Position numbers and translations under genes: made by a program. From a virus, in IMG/VR virus record IMGVR_UViG_3300037247_000787, positions 1 through 46,762 of that record: a stretch of DNA of 46,762 nt, one strand, 5' to 3'. The number at the start of each line of letters is the position of its first letter. Position 1 is the first letter of the stretch. Shown piece by piece: positions 20,042 to 30,095 of this stretch. The notes beneath the pieces are model-generated. The model was not told the DNA's origin. It made no database searches and worked only from the letters and a program-made list of their open reading frames with translations.

Positions 20042-23000
20042 GTGTCTTGGCTCCTTTTGGGCTAAACATGAATACAGCACCATCTCCAAGCGTTACGCCG
20101 TCATATTCCTTCATCAGATTGTGTGTGGCGACTCTATCTTTGATCATCGCTTGAGTTATTTCAACATCTTCTGCTAGACCTAACACCGCCCGAACATCTT
20201 CAGAGGTAGCGATACGTCGTGGGTCAACAGAAACTTCTTTAACTGACCCACTGCGTGACGCTGCTTTTGCTTCCTGCTGGTTTTCATGTGCCGGGACTAC
20301 ACGTCCGATATCAAGAGTTTTAACCGCTCCTGTAGTAAATAACGTAGCTTTCGGCGTATTCGGATTAAACTCAACAGACGCTATCCCTAACCGTCTAACA
20401 GTCTCAGGATCTCCTCCTTCTCTTATGTAGTCTTGTATGGCTTTGGGTTTTCGTGGATTCTCTAATACCTTTACTATTGTGCGAGTCATTCTCTCAATTC
20501 GCCCAGACTGGGTGGGTAATAGACGTTCCATCTGCTTCAGGGCCATACCCATAAGGGTTAGTTGAGCTACCGCTACAGGCTCTGTTGAGAGTCGTCTGTA
20601 AGTATTAGCCTTAGAGATGACGCCGGTTAATCCCAACCTACTAACATCGTGCTTGTGTACATCAGCCATTTTTCCTATAGCTTTTTTCAGTGCTTTTGAT
20701 CTCGGCGACTTAAAAGTCATATCAGTAAGTGCTTCTCTTAGACCAAAGAAATTAGTTGCACTTATTTCCTCTCCAGGGTTAAGGGAATTCTCCTTAATCA
20801 GTTTTTTTATTATCACCCCTTCAACAACGTCTCGCTCTTTTTTAGGCATAGCATGCATGACTGACTTGAAAGTGTCGTCAAACGAAGACACATATGTATC
20901 TAACGCTTTTACAGTTCTCTCTCTATCAACCCCTGGGGCTGTTAGCGCCTTAAACAGAACATTTTTCTTGAGGGCCAACATTTTCCGGTAGTCTTTATTA
21001 GCCCCACGCCACGCACTTAGCCATTCATCACCCTTTGGCATGTGCGTTTTTGCAAGAGAGGCTATCTTTTTATCTACCTTACTCAGAACAGAAGCCCCAC
21101 CAGCCTTAGTGAACATCTTAGACGTTGAGGTAGCAAATTTTAGCTCGTTAAGCAACCTTCGGAAACCAAGCAAGGATCTAAAGTCTCTTGGAGGTTCAAC
21201 TAAATCAACAGAGGTTCCAACAGGAGTTATACGCCCACTGATTAAATCTTCAGCAACCGGTTTCACTTCAGTTTCTGTTATTCCGACTGGTTTCGTCACA
21301 GTCTTTACTTTGTGTACTTCTTTTCCGGCAGGGGTTGTCGTAGCAGGAACAGTGCGAGATGTTATTACAGTTTCTTTAGCTGGCTCTGAGATGACCTTTA
21401 AGCGCGGCACTGTTACGGTTTTAGTTACTGCTTTAGTTGCTGGAGTAGTTACATACTTTGTTGCTTCGGTACCAGCTAAGCCATACGTAGCTAACCGGCG
21501 ACGAAACTGCTCTACAGCCGCTGGTTCAAGTATACCAGACTCAATCTTATCCATCAGCGGTTTAATAGCTATATCTCTAAACTCGTACGTCGCCCCTTTA
21601 GCAGCAGCTACTCCGCTCTCCAAAACTTTTCCGAAATTTTTACCCACTGCCTTATTATGTTTTGTTAGGGCAGGAGCTAACTTTGACGGATCCCCTCTAC
21701 GGATTAGTTCCTCAGCGGCTTCCATTACCTCATCTGCACGCAAAGAAACAGCCTCCTTTGTTTTCGTAGAAGCTAACGGGCTCCTTCCAATAGCAGCTTT
21801 CACTGACGGATCCATCATTTTTGTCGATCCGATAACAGCTTCTACTGTCTCCTCCCACTTAGTTCGTCCAGAGACTGGTGTGGAGTAGAGAGAAAAATTA
21901 TCTACTATCCCCTGAATCTTTTCTGGGGAGTACCCAGTCATAACTTTCAGAGTCTTTTTTGCTAAAGTTAGATTCCCGTTCTTGACCGCATTATACGCCT
22001 TAGATATGGCTACACCACCAACCTTAAACAGTGGCGCAAATAAGACGCTATATGTCGCGTCATCCATTCCGGCGGAGTGCATTTGACTCAATGTCTTCTT
22101 TACATCTAATGCTTCTTTCGTGTCCAACAAGACACGCATTTCCATTAAATCCAAACCGCGTCCTGTAGCTGAACCAGCATAACCACCAGCTATTGTAGAC
22201 GCAGTGATAACGGCAGCCTTCGCCAAAGAACCCCATACTCCAGGCAGTGCCACTTGTCGAGCAGCCTTCACGCCCCTTTCAAATCCAGCGAAACCTCCAG
22301 CAACCCCGATACCTATTTCGTTTACCTGAGTTACCAAATCATCTATAGTACTTGAATCTATTGGGTACGCGCTATTATCTGAACTAACTCTGAACAGCGA
22401 ATCAGTTCTAGGTGAGTAATAAGCGTTAACACCATTATCGCGGAGAGCTTTTACGATATGCGTATTCACATCCAGCGAATCTTTAGATACTTGTTCCTTA
22501 GCGCCTTCTGAGAATAATCCTCTCATTAATACAGCTAAAGGTTGGGATGAACGATTTAGATTCCGTACCCTAGCGATAGATTTAGACATGTCATAATCGC
22601 CACTAGGAGTACCTAACTGCATGTATGTACCGACTGGCTTGTCTGGATCTTTATCATAAGGTAACTGCGGACTGGGAGGAATACCAGGATACTCCGATCC
22701 TTCAGAGTCGTCTACATCAGCTCTAAGTACAGCGGCTTCCGCTTGCTCTGGCGTGTGTCCTAATGTAGTGATGAAATGAGCTATCAGTTGATCTTTGGTG
22801 GCTCCGCTGTTCAATGCGGCAGTAACAGCTTGTGAATCTATCGCTGGCATCTTATCTTGAGCTAACTCATCGGCATCTTCACGATTTAAGTTTGGGTCCA
22901 CGACAGTGGCTGTTTGGGGCGCACCAGAAAACGTTGGGTCAATTGTAGCAGGTTCTGAGGCTCCAAGTACAGCAGCTTCAGCTTCCTCCTGCGAGTGCTC

Positions 23001-23090
23001 TAGCTGGTTAACAAAATGAGTTATTAGCTGCTCTGAAGTAGCTCCATTATTCAGCGCATCTGTAACAGCTTGAGAATTTATCTGAGGCAT
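20028..23090 (-). CDS. large internal virion / DNA ejection protein
   Basis: A 1020-residue protein, last in the virion operon. The N-terminus has two related repeats of about 40 residues (VTDALNNGATSEQLITHFVN near 8 and VTAALNSGATKDQLIAHFIT near 85), each ending in EAEAAVL. Near 270-300 a Gly/Ala-rich hydrophobic stretch (AAVITASTIAGGYAGSATGR) could insert into a membrane. Around 545-610 there is a Thr/Val/Lys/Pro repeat linker. Size, low-complexity parts and position next to the portal fit the large ejection proteins of podoviruses. I see no lytic transglycosylase motif. Function by context. Confidence 0.65.
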   Translation of the reverse strand: MPQINSQAVTDALNNGATSEQLITHFVNQLEHSQEEAEAAVLGASEPATIDPTFSGAPQTATVVDPNLNREDADELAQDKMPAIDSQAVTAALNSGATKDQLIAHFITTLGHTPEQAEAAVLRADVDDSEGSEYPGIPPSPQLPYDKDPDKPVGTYMQLGTPSGDYDMSKSIARVRNLNRSSQPLAVLMRGLFSEGAKEQVSKDSLDVNTHIVKALRDNGVNAYYSPRTDSLFRVSSDNSAYPIDSSTIDDLVTQVNEIGIGVAGGFAGFERGVKAARQVALPGVWGSLAKAAVITASTIAGGYAGSATGRGLDLMEMRVLLDTKEALDVKKTLSQMHSAGMDDATYSVLFAPLFKVGGVAISKAYNAVKNGNLTLAKKTLKVMTGYSPEKIQGIVDNFSLYSTPVSGRTKWEETVEAVIGSTKMMDPSVKAAIGRSPLASTKTKEAVSLRADEVMEAAEELIRRGDPSKLAPALTKHNKAVGKNFGKVLESGVAAAKGATYEFRDIAIKPLMDKIESGILEPAAVEQFRRRLATYGLAGTEATKYVTTPATKAVTKTVTVPRLKVISEPAKETVITSRTVPATTTPAGKEVHKVKTVTKPVGITETEVKPVAEDLISGRITPVGTSVDLVEPPRDFRSLLGFRRLLNELKFATSTSKMFTKAGGASVLSKVDKKIASLAKTHMPKGDEWLSAWRGANKDYRKMLALKKNVLFKALTAPGVDRERTVKALDTYVSSFDDTFKSVMHAMPKKERDVVEGVIIKKLIKENSLNPGEEISATNFFGLREALTDMTFKSPRSKALKKAIGKMADVHKHDVSRLGLTGVISKANTYRRLSTEPVAVAQLTLMGMALKQMERLLPTQSGRIERMTRTIVKVLENPRKPKAIQDYIREGGDPETVRRLGIASVEFNPNTPKATLFTTGAVKTLDIGRVVPAHENQQEAKAASRSGSVKEVSVDPRRIATSEDVRAVLGLAEDVEITQAMIKDRVATHNLMKEYDGVTLGDGAVFMFSPKGAKTPMFD

Positions 23091-23099
23091 CTTGTATAC

Positions 23100-24959
23100 C
23101 TAAAATGGTACTTCGTTAGTATTTTGTGGTAATTTCAAATCTTTGCTAGTGGATCCAGCACCGTTAAATTGCCCTTGCTGTCCCTGCTGTCCGCTCTGAT
23201 TTGCAATAGCTTGCTGTTGAGCTTCAGGATCCTGAGATAATCTTTCTGCTGCCCGCTTATAGATATTAGCGAGCTCTGTACTGTATCGAGTTCTCGTGGT
23301 TGCTAGCGCCAGACTAGCTGCTTGTAGGAAACCTGCCGGGTCAACCTGAGCTAACATACTCCCTATCGGCCCGGCTAATGATGTCTCAAGCATTAACTGA
23401 GTTGCCTCGTCCTCATTGTTGTAGTTTACAGCATGGACTGTAACATCAAATTCTGTAAATGAAATCTCGGTCTCCGCCGTTGGCACAGGAGCAATAATTA
23501 TATTCCCTTCGGCATCCAACATAGGTTCCCCTGTGGCTGGATCTAATACCTCTTCCCATACATACGATACAGAAGGTTGCCCAGTCTCAGGATCAATACC
23601 ACCAGTTAGTTGCAATAGCGGCTGATTTATCTCCACCCAACGTTCACCGGTTACTTCATTAGCAATTCTCATGGCTTGCGAAGCTGTGTAAAACTGCTTG
23701 ATGAGGTTTATAACATCAGTTCCCAACAATCGGTAAAAATTGTTTATGCGGCTGGTGACATAACCCAAGGACATAGCTGTAGCGCCTTGCTGCAACTTCA
23801 CCTTTCTCCCCGAATCGGCGGCAAATGCCTGCCCGAGGAAGCTGTCATTAATACCAAGAACTTGCTGGATTCTATCAAAACCGTTATTGATGATAGTATA
23901 CTGATTAGCTATCTCAGAAGTCATATTTTCAACTTTAATTCCGGACAACTGCAATACCGGAATAACCCCTGTGACACGGCCCATTGAGTTTATGAACTCG
24001 TTTAAATCCCTTACTGCCCCCTCCTGAACTAACACTTTGTGTGTGTTGACAGTAAGTTGTATAGTGAGTAACGCTTGGTTGATAGCTTTTTGTGTTTCTA
24101 TAATCTCACGGAAAATGCCATAATATTCAGTTCTGATTGACGTATTGAGTTTCTGAACCCGGTAAGGTGATATAACCTCTTTATAGGTTAACGCCACCTT
24201 TTCCAGTATATCATCACCAGACCAGTATACAGACCAAGCCACACCATCGTCATCACGTAAGATTGAATGAACAATCAAAAAATTCTTGTGCTGCCGGTAA
24301 ATACCAGTAAATTCAGTTACATTAGAGAACGTAAATTCAGCCTCTTCAATATTTAAATGATTTTCGTAAGCAGACAGTTTAGTCACTGCTGCCTTGCCAA
24401 ACATCTTTTCTGTCTGTTCCTCACTCAACCACTTGAATCTGTGAATATAAGCAGCGTCAGAGTAGTCCGCTTGCTTACTACCTGGATCAAGAACTATCTC
24501 GTGAGATGGTACATGGTGGATATTCACATGTCGCATATTTCGACCGAATTCATCTACTTGGCCAGTATCCACAACATCCACGTAAGTAACCATTAGACCA
24601 GTCAACAAACCATCCAACTTGATATCGTTACCCTCAGACCTGAAATTATTCTTTTCAAACACCTGCTTTACGATATCATTCAGAAGACTCGCTAACGGTA
24701 TATCTTCCTCTTGAGCCGGGGTCACCTGGACAGTATTATTCACCGTCTCGTAATACCCGATCAGCATTCTTGCAAATAGCTTTATTACATTGAACGTTTC
24801 TGCTGGCTGCCCCCTCGCTCTCAAACTAGCTATCTGAGCGTCAGTGTACTGCCTGTTATGGTATGCATCGTATATCTCAATAGCCTCAACACGAGACTCT
24901 TCAAACGCTGCGTACCCGATCTGAAACGTGTCCTGTAGATTTTCTATCGTGATTTTCAT
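23100..24959 (-). CDS. portal protein (P22-like)
   Basis: A 619-residue portal protein. The N-terminal block EIYDAYHNRQYTDAQIASLR, ARGQPAETFNVIKLFARMLI is characteristic of P22-type portals, where a dodecamer forms the DNA gate in the capsid vertex. The middle has strand-rich wing segments (VHSILRDDDGVAWSVYWSGD) and the end is Gln/Gly-rich (QQAIANQSGQQGQQGQ). It lies downstream of the internal proteins, far from terminase, which is an unusual order. ATG start near GATTTTCATCG on the plus strand, two bases after the previous stop. Confidence 0.85.
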   Translation of the reverse strand: MKITIENLQDTFQIGYAAFEESRVEAIEIYDAYHNRQYTDAQIASLRARGQPAETFNVIKLFARMLIGYYETVNNTVQVTPAQEEDIPLASLLNDIVKQVFEKNNFRSEGNDIKLDGLLTGLMVTYVDVVDTGQVDEFGRNMRHVNIHHVPSHEIVLDPGSKQADYSDAAYIHRFKWLSEEQTEKMFGKAAVTKLSAYENHLNIEEAEFTFSNVTEFTGIYRQHKNFLIVHSILRDDDGVAWSVYWSGDDILEKVALTYKEVISPYRVQKLNTSIRTEYYGIFREIIETQKAINQALLTIQLTVNTHKVLVQEGAVRDLNEFINSMGRVTGVIPVLQLSGIKVENMTSEIANQYTIINNGFDRIQQVLGINDSFLGQAFAADSGRKVKLQQGATAMSLGYVTSRINNFYRLLGTDVINLIKQFYTASQAMRIANEVTGERWVEINQPLLQLTGGIDPETGQPSVSYVWEEVLDPATGEPMLDAEGNIIIAPVPTAETEISFTEFDVTVHAVNYNNEDEATQLMLETSLAGPIGSMLAQVDPAGFLQAASLALATTRTRYSTELANIYKRAAERLSQDPEAQQQAIANQSGQQGQQGQFNGAGSTSKDLKLPQNTNEVPF

Positions 24960-24961
24960 CG

Positions 24962-26623
24962 TTATCTCGGAGGAGCGTAAAAGTTGAATGTATTCAAGTC
25001 AACTGGTTTCTGTTGACTGGCCCCAGCTTTGGCCCTACCTTCATAACCTTCCATCCAAGAAAGTCTTTCTGTGATAGATTCAATGATTCTATCTAGTTTA
25101 TTCGCATCCACACCAAGTCGAAACTTTAAAACTATCGGGTCGTTTAAACGCTGAATAGCCTTTAATTTAGCTCTATCATGCTCCAAAGAAACCTTAAACT
25201 TAGCCAATACAGGGCCTACTTGATTTCCTAGAGTACCTAACTGAGCATCTAATCTACTTTGCTCGTTTGGTGTAAAAGCAGCTCCGAATAATGCATGCCC
25301 TTTTATGTTCTTATAAGTGGCGAAAGCTGCTGAAGCTGCTACACCTGATAGATTATCCGTCAAGAACTGCTTTACTTTGTGCATACTACTACCGATAGGG
25401 CCAACTTGAGCACTAGATAAATCTTTAGCTACCGAAGCAGCTTGTATCTGCGTGCTTAGTTCTTTTATGTCCTTAATATCATTAGTGGATAAGCTAACCT
25501 TTCCAGCAACCTCAAGAGCTTTTACTAGAGGAGCGAACTTCCTGTAATTATTAGCATCGTCGAAGTCCATTTCGTAAAAACTATCTTCGCCACCTGCCGC
25601 TGCGTGTATCTTAGTTCTTACTTTGTTCGCTTCATTCAAAAGTTTCATGGCGGTGGGTGTGGCTCTATATTTCGTCACTTCCAGTCGCTTTTCTGCAAAT
25701 TGGCGCTTACTCTCAGAAAGTTCCTCAGCTTGAGATAGTCTGTCCCTGGCTATCCCCAATCTCTGTTGCTTGATAGCTAAATTCTCTTGGTATCTTTTTT
25801 CTTCTCTTTCTTCATCAGAAATTAATTGCTCAAAATAAGTGATACCTACTGCGTCGGCTCTCTCTTGCGTTGCCTGTCTACGGGCAGAAAAAGCTGGATC
25901 ACCTCTGAATTTCTGCTCTATTTTATCTAAGGCTTCTTTTCTTGATATCCCATACACCTCAGTGTATGTATTAATCTTACTCTCCAGTGCATTAACGTGT
26001 TGGCGGCGTTTGGATTTTGAAAAGTGATCCAGCAGAATATCCCTTTTCTTAGTATTTAGACGTTGTAAAATACCAGTCTGCTTCATTAATGACTCAGCAG
26101 AAACTATCTTGTGTTCCCTTCCTGTAAATACTTTAAAATACTCTCTACTAAGAGCCTTTCTATCTTCTTCAGTATCCATCTGCTCGGCACCAAATCCGGC
26201 TTGTGCTACTAAAGCCTTATCGTTCTGCCAATCAATATTGGATACACCTTGAACTCCTCTTGACTTCCATACATTCCGTAAATTCTCATTCTTATTGAGA
26301 GCACTTTGAAATACGTTAGCGTCGCCATCAGTAACAAATTCTTGGAGAGCACTGTCAGAATCAGCTAGAGCCAACGCTCTTTCAGTATTTTTAACTCGTT
26401 GAGTCAAAAAATCAAATTGTTGGCGTTGCTTCTGTTGAGCTACATCAGCAGAACCCCCAGGAACTAATGAAACACCACCCGCGTCATCTCGCTGATAGCC
26501 AGTCTGAGCTAATCTTAGAGCCAATCGAGTGTTCTGGTTAGCTACTTGTTGTTGAGCTATCTTGCGCCGCGCTCTTGCTCCCACAGCACCAGCACCGGCA
26601 GAGAAACCACTTGCAAAAGACAT
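24962..26623 (-). CDS. internal virion protein, coiled-coil rich
   Basis: A 553-residue protein with a Gly/Ala-rich start (MSFASGFSAGAGAVGARARR) and long charged helices (ISDEEREEKRYQENLAIKQQ). The Gly/Ala start followed by a long helical body resembles podovirus internal or ejection proteins that pass through the tail with the DNA. It sits between another Gly-rich internal protein and the portal. No enzymatic motif seen. The assignment is by composition and position. Confidence 0.55.
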   Translation of the reverse strand: MSFASGFSAGAGAVGARARRKIAQQQVANQNTRLALRLAQTGYQRDDAGGVSLVPGGSADVAQQKQRQQFDFLTQRVKNTERALALADSDSALQEFVTDGDANVFQSALNKNENLRNVWKSRGVQGVSNIDWQNDKALVAQAGFGAEQMDTEEDRKALSREYFKVFTGREHKIVSAESLMKQTGILQRLNTKKRDILLDHFSKSKRRQHVNALESKINTYTEVYGISRKEALDKIEQKFRGDPAFSARRQATQERADAVGITYFEQLISDEEREEKRYQENLAIKQQRLGIARDRLSQAEELSESKRQFAEKRLEVTKYRATPTAMKLLNEANKVRTKIHAAAGGEDSFYEMDFDDANNYRKFAPLVKALEVAGKVSLSTNDIKDIKELSTQIQAASVAKDLSSAQVGPIGSSMHKVKQFLTDNLSGVAASAAFATYKNIKGHALFGAAFTPNEQSRLDAQLGTLGNQVGPVLAKFKVSLEHDRAKLKAIQRLNDPIVLKFRLGVDANKLDRIIESITERLSWMEGYEGRAKAGASQQKPVDLNTFNFYAPPR

Positions 26624-26634
26624 AATAAATTCCC

Positions 26635-27429
26635 TTAACCGAACAGTAAGCCAGCACCAACACCGAGAATATCTCCAAACAAACTACTTTCTCTTTGTTG
26701 CGCTTGATTATAAGATTGCAAGTAACTTCCTGATATATTAGCCTGATTCTGAGCTTGATTTGTAAAAGCTCCAACCTGTTGACCATAAGCAGTACCTACG
26801 TTACCATAAGTAGAACCTACACGCCCAAATGCGGTATTCACATTACCATATGCGGTTTGTGTTTGCCCTGTAGTCTGAGCTAACGTGCCGAGGTAATTAG
26901 CTCCCTGACCTAAACCAATACCCAAGAAACCTTGTTTTTGTTCGACAACTCTCTGCTCGGCAGTAGCGCGTACATTAGCTCTGCCAACATAGCGTTGATT
27001 CTCTAATTGCGTTATGGCTTCTGCTTCAATACCACTACCGCTTAATCCTCGTTGAGCTAACGACTTGGTTATATTCGCTCTCGTACTTTGAAACTCTTTT
27101 TGTTCTGCTTCCAACCCCTGAGAAATGATTCTTTCTGGCCCTAAAGCTTCATAATATTCGCCGATGTTCGTTTGCAGGTCGCCATACACATCTTTCCAGT
27201 CCTGATATTGGGAGCGTTGGAATTCGGCATCCTCTCTCGATAATACTACACCTTCACGAGCGATATCGATACCTTCTCTAACAACGCCCAGACCCTCGCG
27301 CTGGAACTCGATGTTTTCTCTCGCTACCTCAGCAGCAATTCTAGTGGATTCTACACTAGCCGCTGATTGTGCTTGGGCAGCCGCTAGTTGTTGACCACCT
27401 CCACCACCTCCACCGAATAATCCACCCAT
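26635..27429 (-). CDS. internal virion protein (Gly/Gln-rich)
   Basis: A 264-residue protein starting MGGLFGGGGGGGQQLAAAQA. A helical middle (VARENIEFQREGLGVVREGI, repeated as DIAREGVVLSREDAEFQR) and a C-terminal half with YGNV(N/G)TA repeats follow. Podovirus internal proteins of about this size often show the Gly-rich start and QxxG-type repeats. It is translationally coupled to the upstream GNAT-like gene (one-base overlap). Predicted role in DNA ejection, by context. Confidence 0.55.
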   Translation of the reverse strand: MGGLFGGGGGGGQQLAAAQAQSAASVESTRIAAEVARENIEFQREGLGVVREGIDIAREGVVLSREDAEFQRSQYQDWKDVYGDLQTNIGEYYEALGPERIISQGLEAEQKEFQSTRANITKSLAQRGLSGSGIEAEAITQLENQRYVGRANVRATAEQRVVEQKQGFLGIGLGQGANYLGTLAQTTGQTQTAYGNVNTAFGRVGSTYGNVGTAYGQQVGAFTNQAQNQANISGSYLQSYNQAQQRESSLFGDILGVGAGLLFG

Positions 27430-27866
27430 TATAGTTCCTTATTTAAAACAGTGTAAAGTGTGATGAATCCGAGTTTACTTAGTACCTGTAAACTATGTGG
27501 GTTATTCGCAACACACCGAAGAGTGGTTACCTTGTAATCTTTAACAGCTACTTCATTCGCTGTATCAAAGAACATTTTAGCCTGCAATCTATGGGATTCT
27601 TCCACATACCAACAAGAACAGTAGCGAATCCCTTCTACAATTGTGTAGCTTACGATACATCCCACTAATTCATCTTCAAAATACAGGCCATACTCTAAAT
27701 ATTCTTTTTTGGTAGTTTTGTCGTCTATATACTCTTTAATGGTTGCAGTCTCTGAAGGGTAGAGGCTAAACTTCTGTGCCGCCGCTATTACCATCTGTAT
27801 AACAGCAACAGACTCAGATTCTTTGATAAACCTACAGGAGTATGAACTATTCATTACGCATACCAT
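27429..27866 (-). CDS. GNAT-fold acetyltransferase-like protein
   Basis: A 145-residue protein with the layout of a GNAT domain: a central YGLYFEDELVGCIVSY strand pair, YCSCWYVEESHRLQAKMFFD, and a C-terminal TTLRCVANNPHSLQVLSKLG ending in GFITLYT. The NPHSLQVLSKLGF stretch is the typical GNAT motif near the C-terminus. Tail-gene clusters of podoviruses often include such a protein, thought to help virion assembly rather than acetylate host proteins. Starts at ATG 27866 or, four codons later, at ATG 27854. It overlaps the next gene upstream. Confidence 0.65.
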   Translation of the reverse strand: MVCVMNSSYSCRFIKESESVAVIQMVIAAAQKFSLYPSETATIKEYIDDKTTKKEYLEYGLYFEDELVGCIVSYTIVEGIRYCSCWYVEESHRLQAKMFFDTANEVAVKDYKVTTLRCVANNPHSLQVLSKLGFITLYTVLNKEL

Positions 27867-28044
27867 TCAAAGTATCGGCTAGAGATTTAACATCATCAGA
27901 ACTTCCAGGATCCATAATAAGTTCACCAAAATCATGCTTAGAACTAAGTCGATCAAGTTCATTCACAATCTGAACTAATACTCTCCTTAATGTATCTGGA
28001 TCATCTATACCTGATGGTATAGTGAACTGTGACTTAACGCTCAT
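27847..28044 (-). CDS. small virion-operon protein
   Basis: A 65-residue protein starting MSVKSQFTIPSGIDDPDTLR. I choose 28044 because GAGGG lies eight bases before this ATG; a longer frame from 28071 has no ribosome binding site. It is helical, acidic at the end, and overlaps both neighbours. In related clusters such short helical proteins sit between tail and internal genes as possible assembly factors. Function unknown. Confidence 0.55.
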   Translation of the reverse strand: MSVKSQFTIPSGIDDPDTLRRVLVQIVNELDRLSSKHDFGELIMDPGSSDDVKSLADTLNGMRNE

Positions 28045-29533
28045 TAGATCTACCCTCAACTTTCCACTCAATTTCTTTCAACACGCCCCTGCCCTTCACA
28101 TGGAATTGAATTGAGTAACCATCTTGATGTTCTTGTGGAATAAATATCTCAGTGATTCCAAAATTAACTAATGGTAAAAACTGCACAGACCTACCATCAA
28201 TTAATAACTCTACTGTCAGTCTGCCTACAGAGTTGAAATATATCCCATAATACTTCTTCTTGTGGGACATTGCGCCTTCGCTAAACTCGGCTGATAACCA
28301 GCTAAAATCTTCTACATCATCAGCGGTGAATAACGAGTACACGAAGCCTTCACTCACTCCGTATAGGGTATCCTCGAACATACCGAGACGGTCAAACTGC
28401 AAATCAAATTCCTTAAACATTAAACCAAATCGAGCATCCATTGCAAGGATTTTATCTTCAAGCTGCAAATAATATATATCGTCATGAACAACAGCATTCA
28501 CAGTTGTTGGCAGCTTGCTTAAGACCGGTAGAGAGATAACAGTAACTCTGCCTCCTACGATAGTGCAGATACCATCGCTAGATACCCAGGTCACTGTTCC
28601 TTTCAATTTCGCTATTGTATGGTGATTCACACAGCCTTGTGAGCCATCAAATAACTGCTTATTGTAAGTCGAATAATCGGTACCTGTAACAATGTACGTT
28701 GATCTTTCAGTGAAAACCAACAAACCTATGGGCGTAGAGCTAATACCAGTCACAGTATTAGGGAACAAAAAATAGTCAAGTATCGGCCAAGCATTTGGTG
28801 TAGCGATGGGGGTGAAATACACCTTAGCATCTACTGCCCCAACCAACCCACTATTGTGTTCTGCTATGTGAATTAAGCCGTCTGGCGCTTTGTCATACGT
28901 TTCAGAGTCCATTATATAGCCATCAACATCATTATCAGCTATATTATCTATGTACACAACCGTACCATTAGCTACTTCAGTTACTAACGTACGAGCGGTG
29001 AGGGTTCCACCTATCCTATATATTCGAACTAAATCAACTTGAGGGTCCGCTGAAGTAGGTAACGCAGCCAAGTTAACCTTAGACAGAGGGGGCACTACAA
29101 GTTCTGCTGGTAATAGTAGTAGTGGCTTAGATTCGATACCTATGCTATCATTATAGTACGTTATGTAGTAAGTGTATGTTCCTTCAAGTATTCCGGCACT
29201 GCCCACAGCCACCGTTGGAGATCCAGCGGGGCCTTCTATCCCTAGCTCAGTAGTCTCCCCCTCGAAATACTTCTTGGCAGTGTCTCCTACTTCCGACCAA
29301 TATAACGTACTCTGAAGCTCTGCATAGGATCGTTCAGCGGCGGAACTAAGCCAATCAGACTTGAACCAGTAAAAATAAGCATCACTTGGGATATCTAGAT
29401 TAGTAGGTAGATTAGTAGGGGCCAGCACTCCGGTGTCATTGTTTATGTTAGAGTACTCCACAGCAGACGCAGGATGTAATAAATGCGGAGCTAACCGAGT
29501 ATTGAGCCCTTTACTAAAATCGTTAACTAACAC
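28034..29533 (-). CDS. tail hub/nozzle or stabilisation protein (P22 gp10-like)
   Basis: A 499-residue, strand-rich protein. It opens MLVNDFSKGLNTRLAPHLLH, typical of tail proteins that plug the portal-adaptor channel, and contains an Ig-like part (GTYTYYITYYNDSIGIESKP), then TERSTYIVTG and repeated strand pairs suggesting a beta-propeller (VTWVSSDGICTIVGGRVTVI). P22 gp10 and T7 gp12-like nozzles share this build. It follows the lysis genes and precedes the internal proteins. The exact family is inferred from layout. Confidence 0.65.
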   Translation of the reverse strand: MLVNDFSKGLNTRLAPHLLHPASAVEYSNINNDTGVLAPTNLPTNLDIPSDAYFYWFKSDWLSSAAERSYAELQSTLYWSEVGDTAKKYFEGETTELGIEGPAGSPTVAVGSAGILEGTYTYYITYYNDSIGIESKPLLLLPAELVVPPLSKVNLAALPTSADPQVDLVRIYRIGGTLTARTLVTEVANGTVVYIDNIADNDVDGYIMDSETYDKAPDGLIHIAEHNSGLVGAVDAKVYFTPIATPNAWPILDYFLFPNTVTGISSTPIGLLVFTERSTYIVTGTDYSTYNKQLFDGSQGCVNHHTIAKLKGTVTWVSSDGICTIVGGRVTVISLPVLSKLPTTVNAVVHDDIYYLQLEDKILAMDARFGLMFKEFDLQFDRLGMFEDTLYGVSEGFVYSLFTADDVEDFSWLSAEFSEGAMSHKKKYYGIYFNSVGRLTVELLIDGRSVQFLPLVNFGITEIFIPQEHQDGYSIQFHVKGRGVLKEIEWKVEGRSNER

Positions 29534-29554
29534 AGATACTCTCCTGACTGCAAA

Positions 29555-30079
29555 TTACCGGCGGAACTCGTTAGCTCTCCTGAGCCATCCCTTCAGAAAA
29601 ACATGCTGCGATGGATTCTTTTCTACGATCCTGTTGTAGAAGGCTACTCGCGTATCCACAAGCATGTTGGATAGATCACTGCCAGAATTTTTAACTGCAT
29701 CTCTACAGGCTTGGGCTGATTGCAGGCCAAGGATTCCGTCAACTGAGACAGGGTAACCAGAATTTTTCAGGGTGTCCTGCAAGAGTTTGATTGCTCGTCG
29801 AGAACCATGGTTTATCGAACAGTCGAACACCTGCCCCTGCAGTTCCCTCGGAATGATGTTTATCTGCGGAGTGTAGAAATAGTTGTAAGTGTAGATACGT
29901 TTGGCGGTAGCCTTACGCATATTTTTCACTTCAAGCGCAGTTACTTTACGATCTTCCCACGAACTAAGAGTGCGTTGGGTGATGCCGAAATTGGTCGGTC
30001 CTCCTTTATCGTCAGGGTGATTAACATAGCCACCTTCACGTTTCAAAATATCTTCGACAAGTTTATCAATAAAGCTCAT
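29555..30079 (-). CDS. endolysin, GH108 family N-acetylmuramidase
   Basis: A 174-residue glycosyl hydrolase 108 endolysin. The catalytic Glu is in LKREGGYVNHPDDKGGPTNF (EGGY near 15-18), followed by GITQRTLSSW, the central IYTYNYFYTPQINIIP and the C-terminal NHGSRRAIKLLQ and VDGILGLQSAQAC peptidoglycan-binding part. It cleaves the glycan backbone at the end of infection. There is no signal peptide or N-terminal membrane anchor, so a holin should be needed; the likely one is encoded just upstream. Confidence 0.9.
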   Translation of the reverse strand: MSFIDKLVEDILKREGGYVNHPDDKGGPTNFGITQRTLSSWEDRKVTALEVKNMRKATAKRIYTYNYFYTPQINIIPRELQGQVFDCSINHGSRRAIKLLQDTLKNSGYPVSVDGILGLQSAQACRDAVKNSGSDLSNMLVDTRVAFYNRIVEKNPSQHVFLKGWLRRANEFRR

Positions 30080-30095
30080 CCTATATACTCCTATG

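Noticed and set aside
21040-21888. Long plus-strand open frame (282 codons) opposite the ejection protein
   Set aside because: It is antisense to the codons of a convincing 1020-residue gene, has biased Ser/Thr/Val content expected of a shadow frame and no ribosome binding site.
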